Position numbers and translations under genes: made by a program
NCBI GenBank assembly: GCA_964618975.1
Contig: CAZUDI010000015.1
Location: 1-64,000, forward strand
Origin: CAZUDI01 sp964618975
Lineage (GTDB): Bacteria; Desulfobacterota; Desulfomonilia; UBA1062
DNA length: 64,000 nucleotides
Direction: 5' to 3'
Part shown: piece after piece, positions 16,521 to 27,308 of the stretch
Numbering within the stretch: position 1 is the first letter of the stretch
Layout: each line of letters begins with the position of its first letter
Notes under the pieces: model-generated
Told to the model about the DNA's origin: nothing
The model's database searches: none
Seen by the model: only the letters and a program-made list of their open reading frames with translations

Positions 16521-16949
16521 CTAGAACGGAATGTCGTCGAACTCGTCGCTTCCCGTGGGGCCGGAATATTCAGGGTGGGGCTCGCCTGCCGGCGCGGACA
16601 TGCGCTCCGTGCCCCCGGAGGGGGTCAGGATCTGCATCTGGCTGGCGACGATCTCGGTGGTGTAGCGCTTATTGCCGTCCTTGTCGTCCCAGGAGCGGGT
16701 CTGTATGCGACCCTCGATATAGACCTGCTTGCCCTTGGAGAGCAGTTTGGCACAGTTTTCTGCCAGTTTTCCCCAGGTGACGATGCGGTGCCACTCGGTA
16801 CTCTCCTGGAGTTCCCCGTTGGTGTCCTTCCATCTCTCGCTGGTGGCGATGGTGAAGTTGGTCACCGCTCTGCCGCTGGGGGTAAAGCGCATTTCCGGAT
16901 CCCTCCCCAGATTCCCAATCAGCATCACCTTGTTCAGTGATCCCGCCAT
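16521..16949 (-). CDS. ssb: Single-stranded DNA-binding protein
   Basis: A 142-residue SSB. An OB fold ([19 protein letters not shown] to about residue 108) precedes a short disordered linker and the acidic tip DEFDDIPF, which recruits replication and repair partners in known SSBs. The start at 16949 follows GGGGAGGTGACT. The gene is short for a proteobacterial SSB because the linker is brief. It converges with the IHF-like gene; in the 150 bp between them there are only short imperfect hairpins. Confidence 0.95.
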   Translation of the reverse strand: MAGSLNKVMLIGNLGRDPEMRFTPSGRAVTNFTIATSERWKDTNGELQESTEWHRIVTWGKLAENCAKLLSKGKQVYIEGRIQTRSWDDKDGNKRYTTEIVASQMQILTPSGGTERMSAPAGEPHPEYSGPTGSDEFDDIPF

Positions 16950-17074
16950 AGTCACCTCCCCAATTTTCACTGCAGGCTAACGGGGTTGCGCCCATAAGTC
17001 AAGATCAAAGGGGCCTCCGGTTTTCATACCCATGATTGCCGCCGGTTTCCCGCCCGCGGGTGCCCTGCTGCATA

Positions 17075-17103
17075 TTGACACCCCTGCATGCCATACGTTA
17101 AAC
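17075..17103 (+). promoter_or_regulatory. Candidate promoter of the pyrG-ptsN operon
   Basis: TTGACA (17075-17080) is perfect; 17 bp on, the -10 region TTAAAC (17098-17103) is weak. The expected transcription start (about 17110-17112) coincides with the pyrG ATG at 17112, which has no ribosome binding site. A leaderless mRNA is predicted. Confidence 0.4.
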
Positions 17104-17111
17104 CATGACAC

Positions 17112-18733
<1,622 letters not shown>

Positions 18734-18737
<4 letters not shown>

Positions 18738-19549
18738 GACCGGTCAGCGTCGGCGATATCACCATCGGATCGGGCGAATTGGTCCTGATTGCGGGTCCCT
18801 GCGTGATCGAGTCGCGCCGGCATGCCCTTTGCCTGGCGCAAAGCCTGCGCGAGATCGCCGATAGGGTGGGGCTGCCCTTCATCTTCAAGGCCTCCTTCGA
18901 CAAGGCCAACCGATCGTCCATCAGCGCCTACCGTGGGCCGGGCCTGGAGGAAGGGCTCGATATCCTGGGGGAGATCAAGGAAAGGGCCGGGGTGATGGTC
19001 ACCTCGGACATCCACGAGCCCTCCCAGGCGCAAGCGGTGTCAAAGGTGCTGGATCTGCTCCAGATCCCGGCCTTCCTGAGCCGGCAGACGGACCTCCTGG
19101 TGGCGGCGGCGGAGACCGGACTGCCGATCAACATCAAGAAGGGGCAGTTCCTGGCCCCCTGGGACATGCGCAATGTCCTCAACAAGGTCATGAGTGCGGG
19201 GAATACTCGTATCATGCTCACCGAGCGGGGGGCCTCGTTTGGCTACAACAATCTGGTGTGCGATCTTAGATCGCTGGCTATCATGCGCTCCCTGGGGGTT
19301 CCCGTGGTCCTGGATGTCACGCACAGCCTCCAGCTTCCCGGTGGCCGGGGCGACGCCTCGGGCGGCAACCGGGAGTACATCGTGCCCCTGGCCCGGGCCG
19401 GGGTGGCCTTCGGGGTGGATGCCCTTTTTCTGGAGGTGCACGATAACCCGGAGCAGGCCCTGAGCGATGGCCCCAATTCCCTCGATCTCGGCCATCTCGA
19501 GGCGCTCCTCAACCAGGTCCTCGCCATCCACCAGGCGGTGTCCGTATGA
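18734..19549 (+). CDS. kdsA: 3-deoxy-D-manno-octulosonate 8-phosphate synthase
   Basis: A 271-residue DAHP-synthase-like TIM barrel that condenses arabinose 5-phosphate with phosphoenolpyruvate to make Kdo 8-phosphate, the first committed Kdo step for LPS. Motifs: [27 protein letters not shown] in the form [17 protein letters not shown] and [11 protein letters not shown]. The start ATG overlaps the pyrG stop as ATGA, and the end overlaps kdsC in the same way. Confidence 0.96.
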
Positions 19550-20046
19550 CCATCAAGGTCCTCGTGCTGGACGTGGATGGCGTGATGACCGATTCCAGGG
19601 TCTACTTTACGGAAGATGGCTCGGAGATGAAGGCCTTCAACACCAAGGACGGCCATGGGATAAAGCTCCTCATGCGCGCCGGGCTTGATGTGGCCATCAT
19701 CACCGGCCGGACCTCGAAGGCGCTGGAGCACCGGGCGCGGGATCTGGGGATTCGGCATGTGCTTCAGGGATCCAAGGACAAGCGCGCCTCGCTCCTGGAA
19801 CTTTCCCGGACGCTTAAGGTCGATCCCGGCGAGATGGCCTACATGGGGGACGATGTGGTCGATCTCCCTGCCATGCGGCTGTGCGCCCTGAGCTTTGCAC
19901 CGGCAGATGCCGTCAAGATGGTCAGGGAGAGGGTGGACGTGGTCACCGAACTGCCCGGGGGCTATGGGGCGCTGAGGGAGGCCGTGGAAATCCTTCTCAG
20001 ACGGGTCGGCCTCTTTGATGCGGTCATGGAGCGTTATGTGGTATAA
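19546..20046 (+). CDS. kdsC: 3-deoxy-D-manno-octulosonate 8-phosphate phosphatase
   Basis: A 166-residue HAD phosphatase that removes phosphate from Kdo 8-phosphate. The catalytic DxD lies in LDVDGVMTD, with IITGR as the second motif, Lys in SKDK, and the metal-binding acidic pair in GDDVVDLP. It is the small C0-type HAD that forms tetramers. It overlaps kdsA by 4 bp and lptC by 11 bp. Confidence 0.94.
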   Translation: MTIKVLVLDVDGVMTDSRVYFTEDGSEMKAFNTKDGHGIKLLMRAGLDVAIITGRTSKALEHRARDLGIRHVLQGSKDKRASLLELSRTLKVDPGEMAYMGDDVVDLPAMRLCALSFAPADAVKMVRERVDVVTELPGGYGALREAVEILLRRVGLFDAVMERYVV

Positions 20047-20563
20047 GTGGCTGGGGCTCGGCGTCCTGTGCCTGATGGGCGGATATTTCCTTCTCAGTGG
20101 TGAGAGACAGGGGCCGGTCGAGCAGAAGGGGCCACTGTTAAGGCTGGCTGAGGATATCGTCATGAACGAGCGCGACCTGTCGGCACGTGAGGGCCTGACC
20201 ACGATTACCGCACGACGGGCCGAGGAAAGGGATGATCAGACCGTGATCCTGGATGAGTTCGAGATCTCCCAAGCGCCGAATTTGATCATGAAGGGCCGTC
20301 TTGCCCGGTACGACATGCACGCGTCGGTGCTGTATGTCACCGGGCCCGTGAGCGTGACCACCGGGGACGGAATTCAGGCGACCCTCACCGGTCTCGTCTG
20401 GCAGAGGGATGCGGGGACGGCCCGCACGGACAATCCCGTACAGGTCGTGATGGAGCAGGGGACGGTCGAGGCGGCACGGGCCGAGTTCGACGATGACTTC
20501 GGCCGTATCCGATTTTCTGGTGGTGTACATGCGAAGATTTCTCCCCATCTTATTGATCGCTAG
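20036..20563 (+). CDS. lptC: LPS export protein LptC
   Basis: A 175-residue bitopic inner-membrane protein of the LPS transport bridge. It has one N-terminal transmembrane helix (WLGLGVLCLMGGYFLL) and a periplasmic beta-jellyroll. Sequence is poorly conserved in this family; the call rests on length, topology, weak match (EFEISQAPNLIMKGRLARYD) and position between kdsC and lptA-lptB. I chose 20036 because GGAG lies 5 nt before it, inside kdsC. Confidence 0.82.
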   Translation: MWYKWLGLGVLCLMGGYFLLSGERQGPVEQKGPLLRLAEDIVMNERDLSAREGLTTITARRAEERDDQTVILDEFEISQAPNLIMKGRLARYDMHASVLYVTGPVSVTTGDGIQATLTGLVWQRDAGTARTDNPVQVVMEQGTVEAARAEFDDDFGRIRFSGGVHAKISPHLIDR

Positions 20564-21035
20564 TGTTTGTCTGTCCGGGATACTCGCCGCTGCGGAACTC
20601 AAGGCCCAGGAGGTCAGGGCCGATATGATAGAGGTGGATGCGGACAGGATGGATGTCTTTGCCGATGAAGGGAAGGCGGTCTTTCAGGGCAGTGTAAACG
20701 CCACCAAGGGGGGCATGCTCCTTTTGAGTGATAGGCTCACCCTGATGTTTGACAAGACCACCAAAAAGGTCAGGCGCATGCTTGCGGAAGGGGAGGTGCG
20801 CATCACCTGGGAGGACAAGAAGGCCAGCTGTGACCAGGCGGAATATATGCTGGAATCAGAAAGGATCGTCTTTACGGGCGATGTGGTGATCACCAGGGGC
20901 GAGGAACTGCTGCGTGGGCAGAAGGTTACGGTGGACACCGCCGAAAACCGACAGGTCGTGGAAGGCGAGGGTTCCCGGGTGAAGATCCGGGTGCTCACCG
21001 GTGAGGAAACGGGGATACTCCAGTGGGAGAAGTGA
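20529..21035 (+). CDS. lptA: LPS transport periplasmic protein LptA
   Basis: A 168-residue periplasmic protein with a signal peptide (MRRFLPILLIASVCLSGILA) and an OstA-type beta-jellyroll. The strand pattern ADRMDVFADEGKAVFQGSV, ITWEDKKASCDQAEYMLES and IVFTGDVVITRGEELLRGQ is typical. It forms the oligomeric bridge that carries LPS to the outer membrane. Its start overlaps lptC by 35 bp and its end overlaps lptB by 13 bp. Confidence 0.92.
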   Translation: MRRFLPILLIASVCLSGILAAAELKAQEVRADMIEVDADRMDVFADEGKAVFQGSVNATKGGMLLLSDRLTLMFDKTTKKVRRMLAEGEVRITWEDKKASCDQAEYMLESERIVFTGDVVITRGEELLRGQKVTVDTAENRQVVEGEGSRVKIRVLTGEETGILQWEK

Positions 21036-21754
21036 GGCTCAGGGCCCTCGACCTGGAGAAGAGCTTCGGGCGGGCCCGCATCATTACGGGGCTATCGATC
21101 GCCTGTGCACCGGGTGAGATCATCGGACTGCTGGGACCCAACGGGGCCGGGAAGACCACCACCTTCTACATGGTCGTAGGCCTGATCAGGCCCGACTCCG
21201 GACGGGTCTATCTGGGAGAGGAGGATGTCACCAGGCTGGATCTGGCGCAAAGGGCGGCCCGCGGCATCGGGTATCTACCCCAGGAGGCCTCGGTCTTCCG
21301 GGGGCTGAGCGTGGAGGAGAATATCATTGTTCCGCTGGAGGCCAAGGGGTTTCGGGGGCCGGCGCTCAGACAAAGGCTGGACGAGATCGTCTCCGGCTTC
21401 GGACTGGATGCGGTCAGGACCCACAAGGGGGTTTCCCTCTCGGGAGGCGAGCGCCGGCGGGTGGAAATCGCCCGGGCCATGGCCCTGAATCCCCTGTATC
21501 TGCTCCTGGACGAACCCTTTGCGGGCATCGATCCGATCACGGTCAAGGATATCCAGGGCATGATCGTGGACTTGAAAAAAAAGGGAATCGGTGTCATTAT
21601 TACAGATCATAATGTGAAAGAAACTCTGAAGATATGTGATCGGGCCTACATCATTCATCAGGGTGGTGTCATAGAGGAAGGGACTCCGGAAAAGGTGATT
21701 GCAAACGAGCACGTGAGAGCGATTTATGTCGGAAATGATTTCTCGCTGAACTAA
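21023..21754 (+). CDS. lptB: LPS export ABC transporter ATP-binding protein LptB
   Basis: A 243-residue ABC ATPase that powers LPS extraction with LptFG. Walker A is GPNGAGKTT, the signature is LSGGERRR, and Walker B is LLLDEPFAGIDP, with the LptB-typical ITDHNVKETL switch region. The start is GTG at 21023. LptF and LptG are not in the window. rpoN follows 14 bp later. Confidence 0.96.
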   Translation: MGEVRLRALDLEKSFGRARIITGLSIACAPGEIIGLLGPNGAGKTTTFYMVVGLIRPDSGRVYLGEEDVTRLDLAQRAARGIGYLPQEASVFRGLSVEENIIVPLEAKGFRGPALRQRLDEIVSGFGLDAVRTHKGVSLSGGERRRVEIARAMALNPLYLLLDEPFAGIDPITVKDIQGMIVDLKKKGIGVIITDHNVKETLKICDRAYIIHQGGVIEEGTPEKVIANEHVRAIYVGNDFSLN

Positions 21755-21768
21755 GGACAGGAGAGGAT

Positions 21769-23145
21769 ATGGCACTGGAGCTCAAACAGCATCTGAAGAT
21801 GGCGCAACAGCTGATCATGACGCCTCAGCTTCAGCAGGCCATCAAACTTCTGCAACTCTCCCGCCTTGAATTGAAGGACTACATCACCGAGGAACTGGAA
21901 ACCAACCCGCTACTGGAGTTGGGTGCGGCGGTCCCGGAGAGGGACCAGGATTCGCAGGAGGCCGCCGATCAGCTCAAAAGGCGCTGGGAGGCCTATCTGG
22001 AGACCTACGGCCAGGACAATATCCCCTATTACGAGGACGATGATCGCCCCTCGCTGGAGGCGACCACCTGCCGCGAGGAAGGCTTGACGGAACACCTCAT
22101 GTGGCAGCTGTGCATGAACGACTTCAGCGAGGTCGAGCGCGAGGTTGGGGTTTTCATCATCGGCAACCTTGATGGCAACGGCTTCCTCTCCATGGAGATC
22201 GAGGACATCTGTGCGGCTACGGGGGTGACCCAGGCAGTGGCCCAGGGGGTGCTCGAGAGGATCCAGGGCTTTGATCCGCCGGGGATCGCCGCGCGTGACC
22301 TCAAGGAATGCCTGCGCATCCAGGCCCGCTACTTGGAGCTCGAGGATTCCCTGGTCTGGCGGATGATCGATACCCACCTCGAGGACCTGCAGACCAAGAA
22401 TTACGATAAGATCGCCCAGGAACTGGATGCGTCGGTCCAAGAGGTGGCCATTGCCGCTGAGATCATCACGAATATGGAGCCGCGCCCGGCACGGGATTAT
22501 TCGGATGAACCGCCGCAATTCATCGTGCCGGATATCTATGTGGTGAAGGTGGAGGGCGAGTATCTGGTGGTCCTCAATGAGGAGGATATCCCGGTGCTGA
22601 ACCTGAACCCGGAGTACCAGAGCATGCTCACCTCGGACACGACCGGAAAGATGGCCCGGGATTATCTGTCGGAGCGTCTCAAGTCGGCCCACTGGCTGAT
22701 CAAGAGCATCCAGCAGCGGCAGAGCACTCTGTGCAAGGTGACGGAGAGCATCGTCAGGTTCCAGAGGGACTTCCTCGAGCGGGGGATCGGCCAGCTCAAG
22801 CCGCTCGTGCTCCGGGACGTGGCGGACGATGTGGGCATGCACGAATCCACCATCAGCCGTGTCACCTCCAACAAGTATGTACACACACCTCAGGGCACCT
22901 TCGAGCTGAAATACTTCTTCAACAGCGGGATATCCAGGAGTGACGGAAGCTTCGTGGCCTCGCAGAGCGTCAAGAGCGAGATCGAGAACATCATCCGCAA
23001 CGAGAACCCGAAGCATCCATTGAGCGACCAGGCCATCGCCGTGCAGTTGAAGGTCAAGGGGGTGAGGATCGCCAGGCGTACCGTAGCGAAGTACAGGGAG
23101 TTGCTGGGTATTCTTCCTTCGAACCGCAGGAAGAAGCACTACTGA
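21769..23145 (+). CDS. rpoN: RNA polymerase sigma-54 factor
   Basis: A 458-residue sigma-54. Region I is glutamine/leucine-rich (LKMAQQLIMTPQLQQAIKLL), the core-binding domain follows an acidic region II, and the C-terminal RpoN box (ARRTVAKYRE) recognises the -24 element. The window also contains a sigma-54 activator (36036-38129) and a consensus -24/-12 promoter (38628-38643). It is cotranscribed with lptB, hpf and ptsN as in many Gram-negatives. Confidence 0.97.
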   Translation: MALELKQHLKMAQQLIMTPQLQQAIKLLQLSRLELKDYITEELETNPLLELGAAVPERDQDSQEAADQLKRRWEAYLETYGQDNIPYYEDDDRPSLEATTCREEGLTEHLMWQLCMNDFSEVEREVGVFIIGNLDGNGFLSMEIEDICAATGVTQAVAQGVLERIQGFDPPGIAARDLKECLRIQARYLELEDSLVWRMIDTHLEDLQTKNYDKIAQELDASVQEVAIAAEIITNMEPRPARDYSDEPPQFIVPDIYVVKVEGEYLVVLNEEDIPVLNLNPEYQSMLTSDTTGKMARDYLSERLKSAHWLIKSIQQRQSTLCKVTESIVRFQRDFLERGIGQLKPLVLRDVADDVGMHESTISRVTSNKYVHTPQGTFELKYFFNSGISRSDGSFVASQSVKSEIENIIRNENPKHPLSDQAIAVQLKVKGVRIARRTVAKYRELLGILPSNRRKKHY

Positions 23146-23173
23146 TCAAGCTCGGTTAAGGAAAGGGGGCGCT

Positions 23174-23698
23174 ATGCATATCGACATCACTTTCAAGAAC
23201 ATGGACACTTCCGATGCCTTGAAGGACTATACGACCAAGCGGTTGTCCAGGATCGAGAAATATATCGACCGACCCACCGAGGCCCATGTGGTGCTCTCGG
23301 TTGAGAAGATACGCCACAAGGCCGACATAAGCCTGAATGCGGACGGAATCATGATCAATGCGGTGGAGATCACCGAGGACATGTACGCCGCCATCGATAT
23401 GGTCATGGATAAGCTGGAACGTCAGGTCAAGAAGCACAAGGAAAAGGTGCAGGGGAAAAAGGGTCAGGCACGAGCCTTCCAGGAGAGTACCGTTCAGACG
23501 GAGTCTACAGGCCTTCAGCCCCGCGTGGTCCGTGAACGCGATTATTTCGTCAAACCCATGAGTGTGGAGGAGGCCGTGCTGCAGATCGGATTGGACAAGA
23601 AGGATTTCATCGTCTTTCAGAACACGGACTCCGATCAGATCAATCTCATTTACAAGCGGCCGGACGGCGATTTTGGACTGATTGAGCCGATGGCATGA
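23174..23698 (+). CDS. hpf: Ribosome hibernation-promoting factor, long form
   Basis: A 174-residue protein with the S30AE domain (MHIDITFKNMDTSDALKDYT, up to about residue 100) and a C-terminal dimerisation domain (about 118-174; VVRERDYFVKPMSVEEAV). The C-terminal domain marks the long form, which by itself makes 100S ribosome dimers, unlike the short gammaproteobacterial HPF. It lies 28 bp after rpoN and overlaps ptsN by 4 bp. Confidence 0.94.
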   Translation: MHIDITFKNMDTSDALKDYTTKRLSRIEKYIDRPTEAHVVLSVEKIRHKADISLNADGIMINAVEITEDMYAAIDMVMDKLERQVKKHKEKVQGKKGQARAFQESTVQTESTGLQPRVVRERDYFVKPMSVEEAVLQIGLDKKDFIVFQNTDSDQINLIYKRPDGDFGLIEPMA

Positions 23699-24159
23699 AG
23701 ATTGCTGATATTCTCAGGCCGGAATGCGTCGTTTCCGAAATCAGGGCCAAGACGAAGAAGGACATCCTCACTGAACTCGCCCGCCCCATTGCCGAGGCCT
23801 ACCATGTGGACCTCAATGAGATGGTCTCGGTATTGTTGAACCGGGAGAAGCTGGGCTCCACAGGGATCGGGGAGGGTGTCGCCATCCCCCACGGGAAGAT
23901 CCAGGGGCTCAAGAGCATCGCGGCCTCCATCGGCAAGAGCGCAGAGGGGCTGAAATTCGACGCCCTCGACGGCAAACCCTGCCATATCTTCTTTCTCCTC
24001 GTGGCCCCGGGCGACTCCATCAGCGGTCACCTCAAGGCCCTGGCCAGGGCCTCCATGCTGCTCAAGAATTCCTCCCTCAGGGAGCGGATCCTGAAGGCCC
24101 CCCTGGCGCAGGATATGTACCAGATGCTTGTCGATCAGGACAACCATCTCGACCAGTAA
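23695..24159 (+). CDS. ptsN: Nitrogen-PTS EIIA protein
   Basis: A 154-residue EIIA-Ntr. The phosphorylated histidine is in GVAIPHGK (about residue 66). It takes phosphate from NPr and acts as a regulator rather than a sugar transporter. The usual next genes of this cluster in Gram-negatives, hprK and rapZ, are missing: the operon ends in a hairpin and a repeat region. Confidence 0.93.
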   Translation: MKIADILRPECVVSEIRAKTKKDILTELARPIAEAYHVDLNEMVSVLLNREKLGSTGIGEGVAIPHGKIQGLKSIAASIGKSAEGLKFDALDGKPCHIFFLLVAPGDSISGHLKALARASMLLKNSSLRERILKAPLAQDMYQMLVDQDNHLDQ

Positions 24160-24167
24160 CGACCTGC

Positions 24168-24193
24168 GGCGGGGGGAGGCAGCTCCCCCCGCC
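24168..24193 (+). terminator. Terminator hairpin after ptsN
   Basis: Perfect 11-bp arms (GGCGGGGGGAG and CTCCCCCCGCC) around GCAG begin 9 bp after the ptsN stop. The following T-tract is weak (GGGGTTTGTC), so termination may be partial. Confidence 0.6.
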
Positions 24194-24251
24194 GGGGTTT
24201 GTCTCCGGGTTCTCTTTCCCCGTATCCTCAGGCCAGGGTCTTCCTGAATCA

Positions 24252-24326
24252 CTCAGGGTTGAATTCCCCGCTGCTTGCAACGGCAAAAGGGTCCTGAGGC
24301 TTGCCCTGGGGTTCATGCCCATGATT
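24252..24326 (+). repeat. Dispersed hairpin repeat, copy B1
   Basis: A full-length copy: GGGTTGAATTCCCCGCTG, then TTGCAACGG, then GGCTTGCCCTGGGGTTCAT and GCCCATGATT. It is followed at once by a degenerate tandem copy. Confidence 0.65.
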
Positions 24327-24328
24327 CG

Positions 24329-24398
24329 CTCAGGATCGCATTCCCTTCCAGCTCGTGGCGACAAGGAGGGACTCACCCTTAGGGTGCATACCCATGAC
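24329..24398 (+). repeat. Dispersed hairpin repeat, copy B2 (degenerate, tandem)
   Basis: It aligns along its length with B1: CTCAGGATCGCATTCCC, then a diverged middle, then TAGGGTGCATACCCATGACT. The two copies may have arisen by duplication. Confidence 0.5.
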
Positions 24399-24405
24399 TG
24401 GGGGG

Positions 24406-25389
24406 TCAATCCTCCTCGGTGAGGCCACTTTCGTAGCGACGGGTGTAGAGGGTGCGTTCGTAGATGCGGGAGAAAGCAGTGAATTCCTGGTCATGGGGGG
24501 TGGCTTCGATGATGGAAGAGAATCCGTTGAGCTTGGCGTCGAAGTCGTCGACCATATGAAGGAAGAGGGCCTCTTTGGTCATGGGGAGCTTGGGTGAGCC
24601 GAATTCAAGCTGGCCGTGATGGCTGAGGATGATGTGCAATAGCTGCAATTTAAGCTCTTCCGGGAAGCCGTCGATGCGGCCGATTTCCTCGTCGGCCATC
24701 CGGGCCGAGAGGTAGATGTGTCCGATGAGCCGGCCCTCGGGGGTCATCTCGATGAGCTTGCCGTAGCTGTATTCATAGATCTTGCCGAGGTCATGCAGCA
24801 CGGCCCCGGCCAGGATGAGGTCCTTGTTCATGCCCAGGTGTGCGTACATCGGGTACAGGGCAATGATGGCCTTGAGCATCTGCAGTGTGTGCTCGAGCAG
24901 GCCTCCCAGATAGTTATGGTGAACCCCTTTGGCCGCTGGCGCGTGCAGGAAGGCCTCGCGGATGTCCTCGCGGCCGAGCAGGGAACGGATGAGCTGGGAG
25001 AGGTGCACATCGTTGATGCCGGCGATGATGTCTTCGAGCTCGGCGAACATCTCGGTGATGTCTCCTCGGGATGAGGGCAGGAGGGTGGCGAGATCCACAT
25101 CCTCTTCGGTGAGCTTCACGACCTTCTCGATCCTGATCTGCAGGGCGTTGTTGAAGGATTCGGTGATGCCCCGGATGCCGATGATGTCTCCGGGTGCAAG
25201 GTTGGCCGTGAGCTGCTGGGCGTCCTCCCAGATCATGCCGGGGATCTCCCCGCTGCGGTCGGTGAGGACGACCTTTGCATAGGGTTTCCCGGTGCGGGCG
25301 GTGAGCAGCCGTCTGTCCGTGAGCATGAAGACCGCCCGCACCCGCTCTCCGTCCACGAGCTCCGTTACATAGCGTCCCTTGCTGATCAT
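24406..25389 (-). CDS. OB-fold/HD-domain protein (YhaM-like 3'-5' exoribonuclease or phosphohydrolase)
   Basis: 327 residues. An N-terminal OB-fold nucleic-acid-binding domain (about 1-100) precedes an HD domain whose metal ligands lie in LLEHTLQM and LHDLGKIYEY, with a second histidine pair in ILSHHGQLEFGSP. This arrangement is that of YhaM/CBF1-type 3'-5' exonucleases. I chose 25389 because AAGGAG lies 6 nt before it; the frame is open to 25428. The gene is flanked on both sides by dispersed repeats. A role in RNA decay is inferred from the family only. Confidence 0.8.
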   Translation of the reverse strand: MISKGRYVTELVDGERVRAVFMLTDRRLLTARTGKPYAKVVLTDRSGEIPGMIWEDAQQLTANLAPGDIIGIRGITESFNNALQIRIEKVVKLTEEDVDLATLLPSSRGDITEMFAELEDIIAGINDVHLSQLIRSLLGREDIREAFLHAPAAKGVHHNYLGGLLEHTLQMLKAIIALYPMYAHLGMNKDLILAGAVLHDLGKIYEYSYGKLIEMTPEGRLIGHIYLSARMADEEIGRIDGFPEELKLQLLHIILSHHGQLEFGSPKLPMTKEALFLHMVDDFDAKLNGFSSIIEATPHDQEFTAFSRIYERTLYTRRYESGLTEED

Positions 25390-25496
25390 ATGGTCTCCTT
25401 GTGGGGTATGTATCATGAAAACGATCATTCTGCAAAAGAGAGATGAGGCCGCCGGTCGGGACCGTCAGGAGGCAGGGGGGTGGTTTTCCTGACAGG

Positions 25497-25573
25497 CCTG
25501 AGGGTCGAATTCCCCGCTGCTTGCAGCGGAAAGCAGGGTCAAAAGCTTGCCCTGGGGTTCATACCCATGATTC
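25497..25573 (+). repeat. Dispersed hairpin repeat, copy C (best-preserved)
   Basis: This copy shows the hairpins most clearly: GGGTCGAATTCCC, then CCGCTGCTTGCAGCGG (7-bp arms), then AGCTTGCCCTGGGG and GGGGTTCATACCC followed by ATGATT. It lies between the ends of the chemoreceptor gene and the start of the HD/OB gene. Confidence 0.65.
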
Positions 25574-25670
25574 AGGGGCGGCATTTCATACCCCACCGTG
25601 AGACGGGGGTATTGTGTGATGAAGACCTATCCCCGGCATGGAGGGCAGGGAGACGGGCGCGGTCTCTTTG

Positions 25671-27308
25671 TTAGAATGCCTCGTATGCGCTAAGCATCTC
25701 GGAGGAATCATCCGGTCGATCAGCGGTCATGTCAAGCGGCCCCTTGTCCGTGGCGTCTGCATCAGCGTTTGTGACCTGGAAACGCTCCACGGTGCGGGCC
25801 AACTGGGCGGCCTCGATGTTCAGGTTGTCCGCCGTGCCCGCGAGTTCCTCCACGGTGGAGGCATTCATCTGGATGGAGGCGTCGATCTGGGCGACAGCGC
25901 GGTTCAGTTCGTCGATTCCGCTGGCCTGCTCGGCGGAGGAGGTGGCTATGGCATCCATGGTCTGGGAAAGGCCTTCGATGTGGGTGATGATCTTTTTCAG
26001 GGCCTCCCCGGTGCGCTTGACCAGTTCGTCACCGGTCATGACCTTGTTCACGGTGTCCTCGATCAGTTCCCTGACCTGGCGGGCGGCTGTAGCCGAGCGC
26101 TGTGCCAGGGCGCGCACCTCGTCGGCCACCACGGCAAAGCCCTTGCCATGTTCACCGGCCCGGGCAGCCTCCACGGCGGCGTTCAGTGCCAGCAGATTGG
26201 TCTGAAAGGCCACCTCGTTGACGGTAACGATGATGTCACCGATCTTCTTGGAGGCCTGCGAGATTTCGTCCATGGCATGCATGAGTTCCTGGGAGGCCTC
26301 CCCGCTGCTGTTGGCCATCTGGACCATCTTAACGGTTTTATCCAGGCTTTCGGTAGCGTTGGAAGCATTCTGCTTGATCGTCGAGGACATCTCTTCCACG
26401 GTGGCTGCAACCTCCTCGATGGCCGAGGCCTGTTCCTGGGTCGACTGTGACAGTCCCTGCGCCCCGGACGACACCTCCTGTGTGGACACGTCCACCTGCA
26501 GGGCGGACTGTTTTACCTCCGAGATCACCTGCTCGAGGTTGCCGATGAACGTGTTGAACCAATGGGCCAGATCGCCGATCTCATCCCGGCTGTTCACCGC
26601 CAGGCGCATTCTCAGATTGGCTTCGCCTTCGGCGATGTCTCGGAGCATGTCCACTGTCTGACGGATCGGGCGGCTGATGAAGCGGAGGATGATCACCGTG
26701 ATCAGGCCCAGCGACCCGATTACTATCACCAGGAAGATGATCAGGTTCAGATAGCGCTGGTGCTTTGTGTCGGCACTCACCGTTGAGAGCGCGGACCTGA
26801 GATCCTGCGCAAAAGACTGCATGGTGGCCTGCAGTTCCTGCTGCAGATGCCCGGCCTGTTTTTCCACCTGGGAGGTCTTTTCCATGAGGTTCTCGGCAAA
26901 TACGGAGGAGCTCATGTCCGTATATACCGAACTTGCCAGTTGCGTATAGCTTGTATGTGTATCCATGGTACGTCGGATCTGTGACAGCTTTTCACCGTCG
27001 AGCCCCTTCAGGGATGCGATCGTTGCCAGCGCCTCCTGGACCTCCAACGCCTTGGCATCGCCCTTTTTCACGACGCTGGCGTCCACGAGCATGACCGAGT
27101 CGGCATAGAGTTTGGCCTGCTCCCTGAAGGAGCTGAAGGCCAGCTGACTTTGCTGTGCCGCCGGGAAGACCGTCTCGGAGACGGCAAACAGACGCCTTTC
27201 CGTATCGATCCCCTGAACAAATCCGAATACCATGGAAAAGAGGTATCCGATCACCAGAATGCTCAAGCTTACCCATATCTTGCAGGGAATGCTCAAAGAC
27301 CTCCACAT
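25671..27308 (-). CDS. Methyl-accepting chemotaxis protein
   Basis: A 545-residue chemoreceptor. It has an N-terminal transmembrane helix (about 8-30), a periplasmic four-helix-bundle-type sensor (about 31-185), a second transmembrane helix (about 186-208), a HAMP domain (RFISRPIRQTVDML) and a long cytoplasmic signalling coil. The hairpin tip is typical (EVAFQTNLLALNAAVEAARA and GKGFAVVADEVRALAQRS). There is no C-terminal CheR-tethering pentapeptide. The start at 27308 has GGGAGGT 6 nt upstream. No che genes are nearby. Confidence 0.94.
   Translation of the reverse strand: MWRSLSIPCKIWVSLSILVIGYLFSMVFGFVQGIDTERRLFAVSETVFPAAQQSQLAFSSFREQAKLYADSVMLVDASVVKKGDAKALEVQEALATIASLKGLDGEKLSQIRRTMDTHTSYTQLASSVYTDMSSSVFAENLMEKTSQVEKQAGHLQQELQATMQSFAQDLRSALSTVSADTKHQRYLNLIIFLVIVIGSLGLITVIILRFISRPIRQTVDMLRDIAEGEANLRMRLAVNSRDEIGDLAHWFNTFIGNLEQVISEVKQSALQVDVSTQEVSSGAQGLSQSTQEQASAIEEVAATVEEMSSTIKQNASNATESLDKTVKMVQMANSSGEASQELMHAMDEISQASKKIGDIIVTVNEVAFQTNLLALNAAVEAARAGEHGKGFAVVADEVRALAQRSATAARQVRELIEDTVNKVMTGDELVKRTGEALKKIITHIEGLSQTMDAIATSSAEQASGIDELNRAVAQIDASIQMNASTVEELAGTADNLNIEAAQLARTVERFQVTNADADATDKGPLDMTADRPDDSSEMLSAYEAF

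Noticed and set aside
25501..25530. GGGTCGAATTCCC in the repeat as the T-arm of a tRNA
   Set aside because: It resembles a T-loop but no acceptor stem, D-arm or anticodon arm can be formed around it; it recurs as part of the dispersed repeat.
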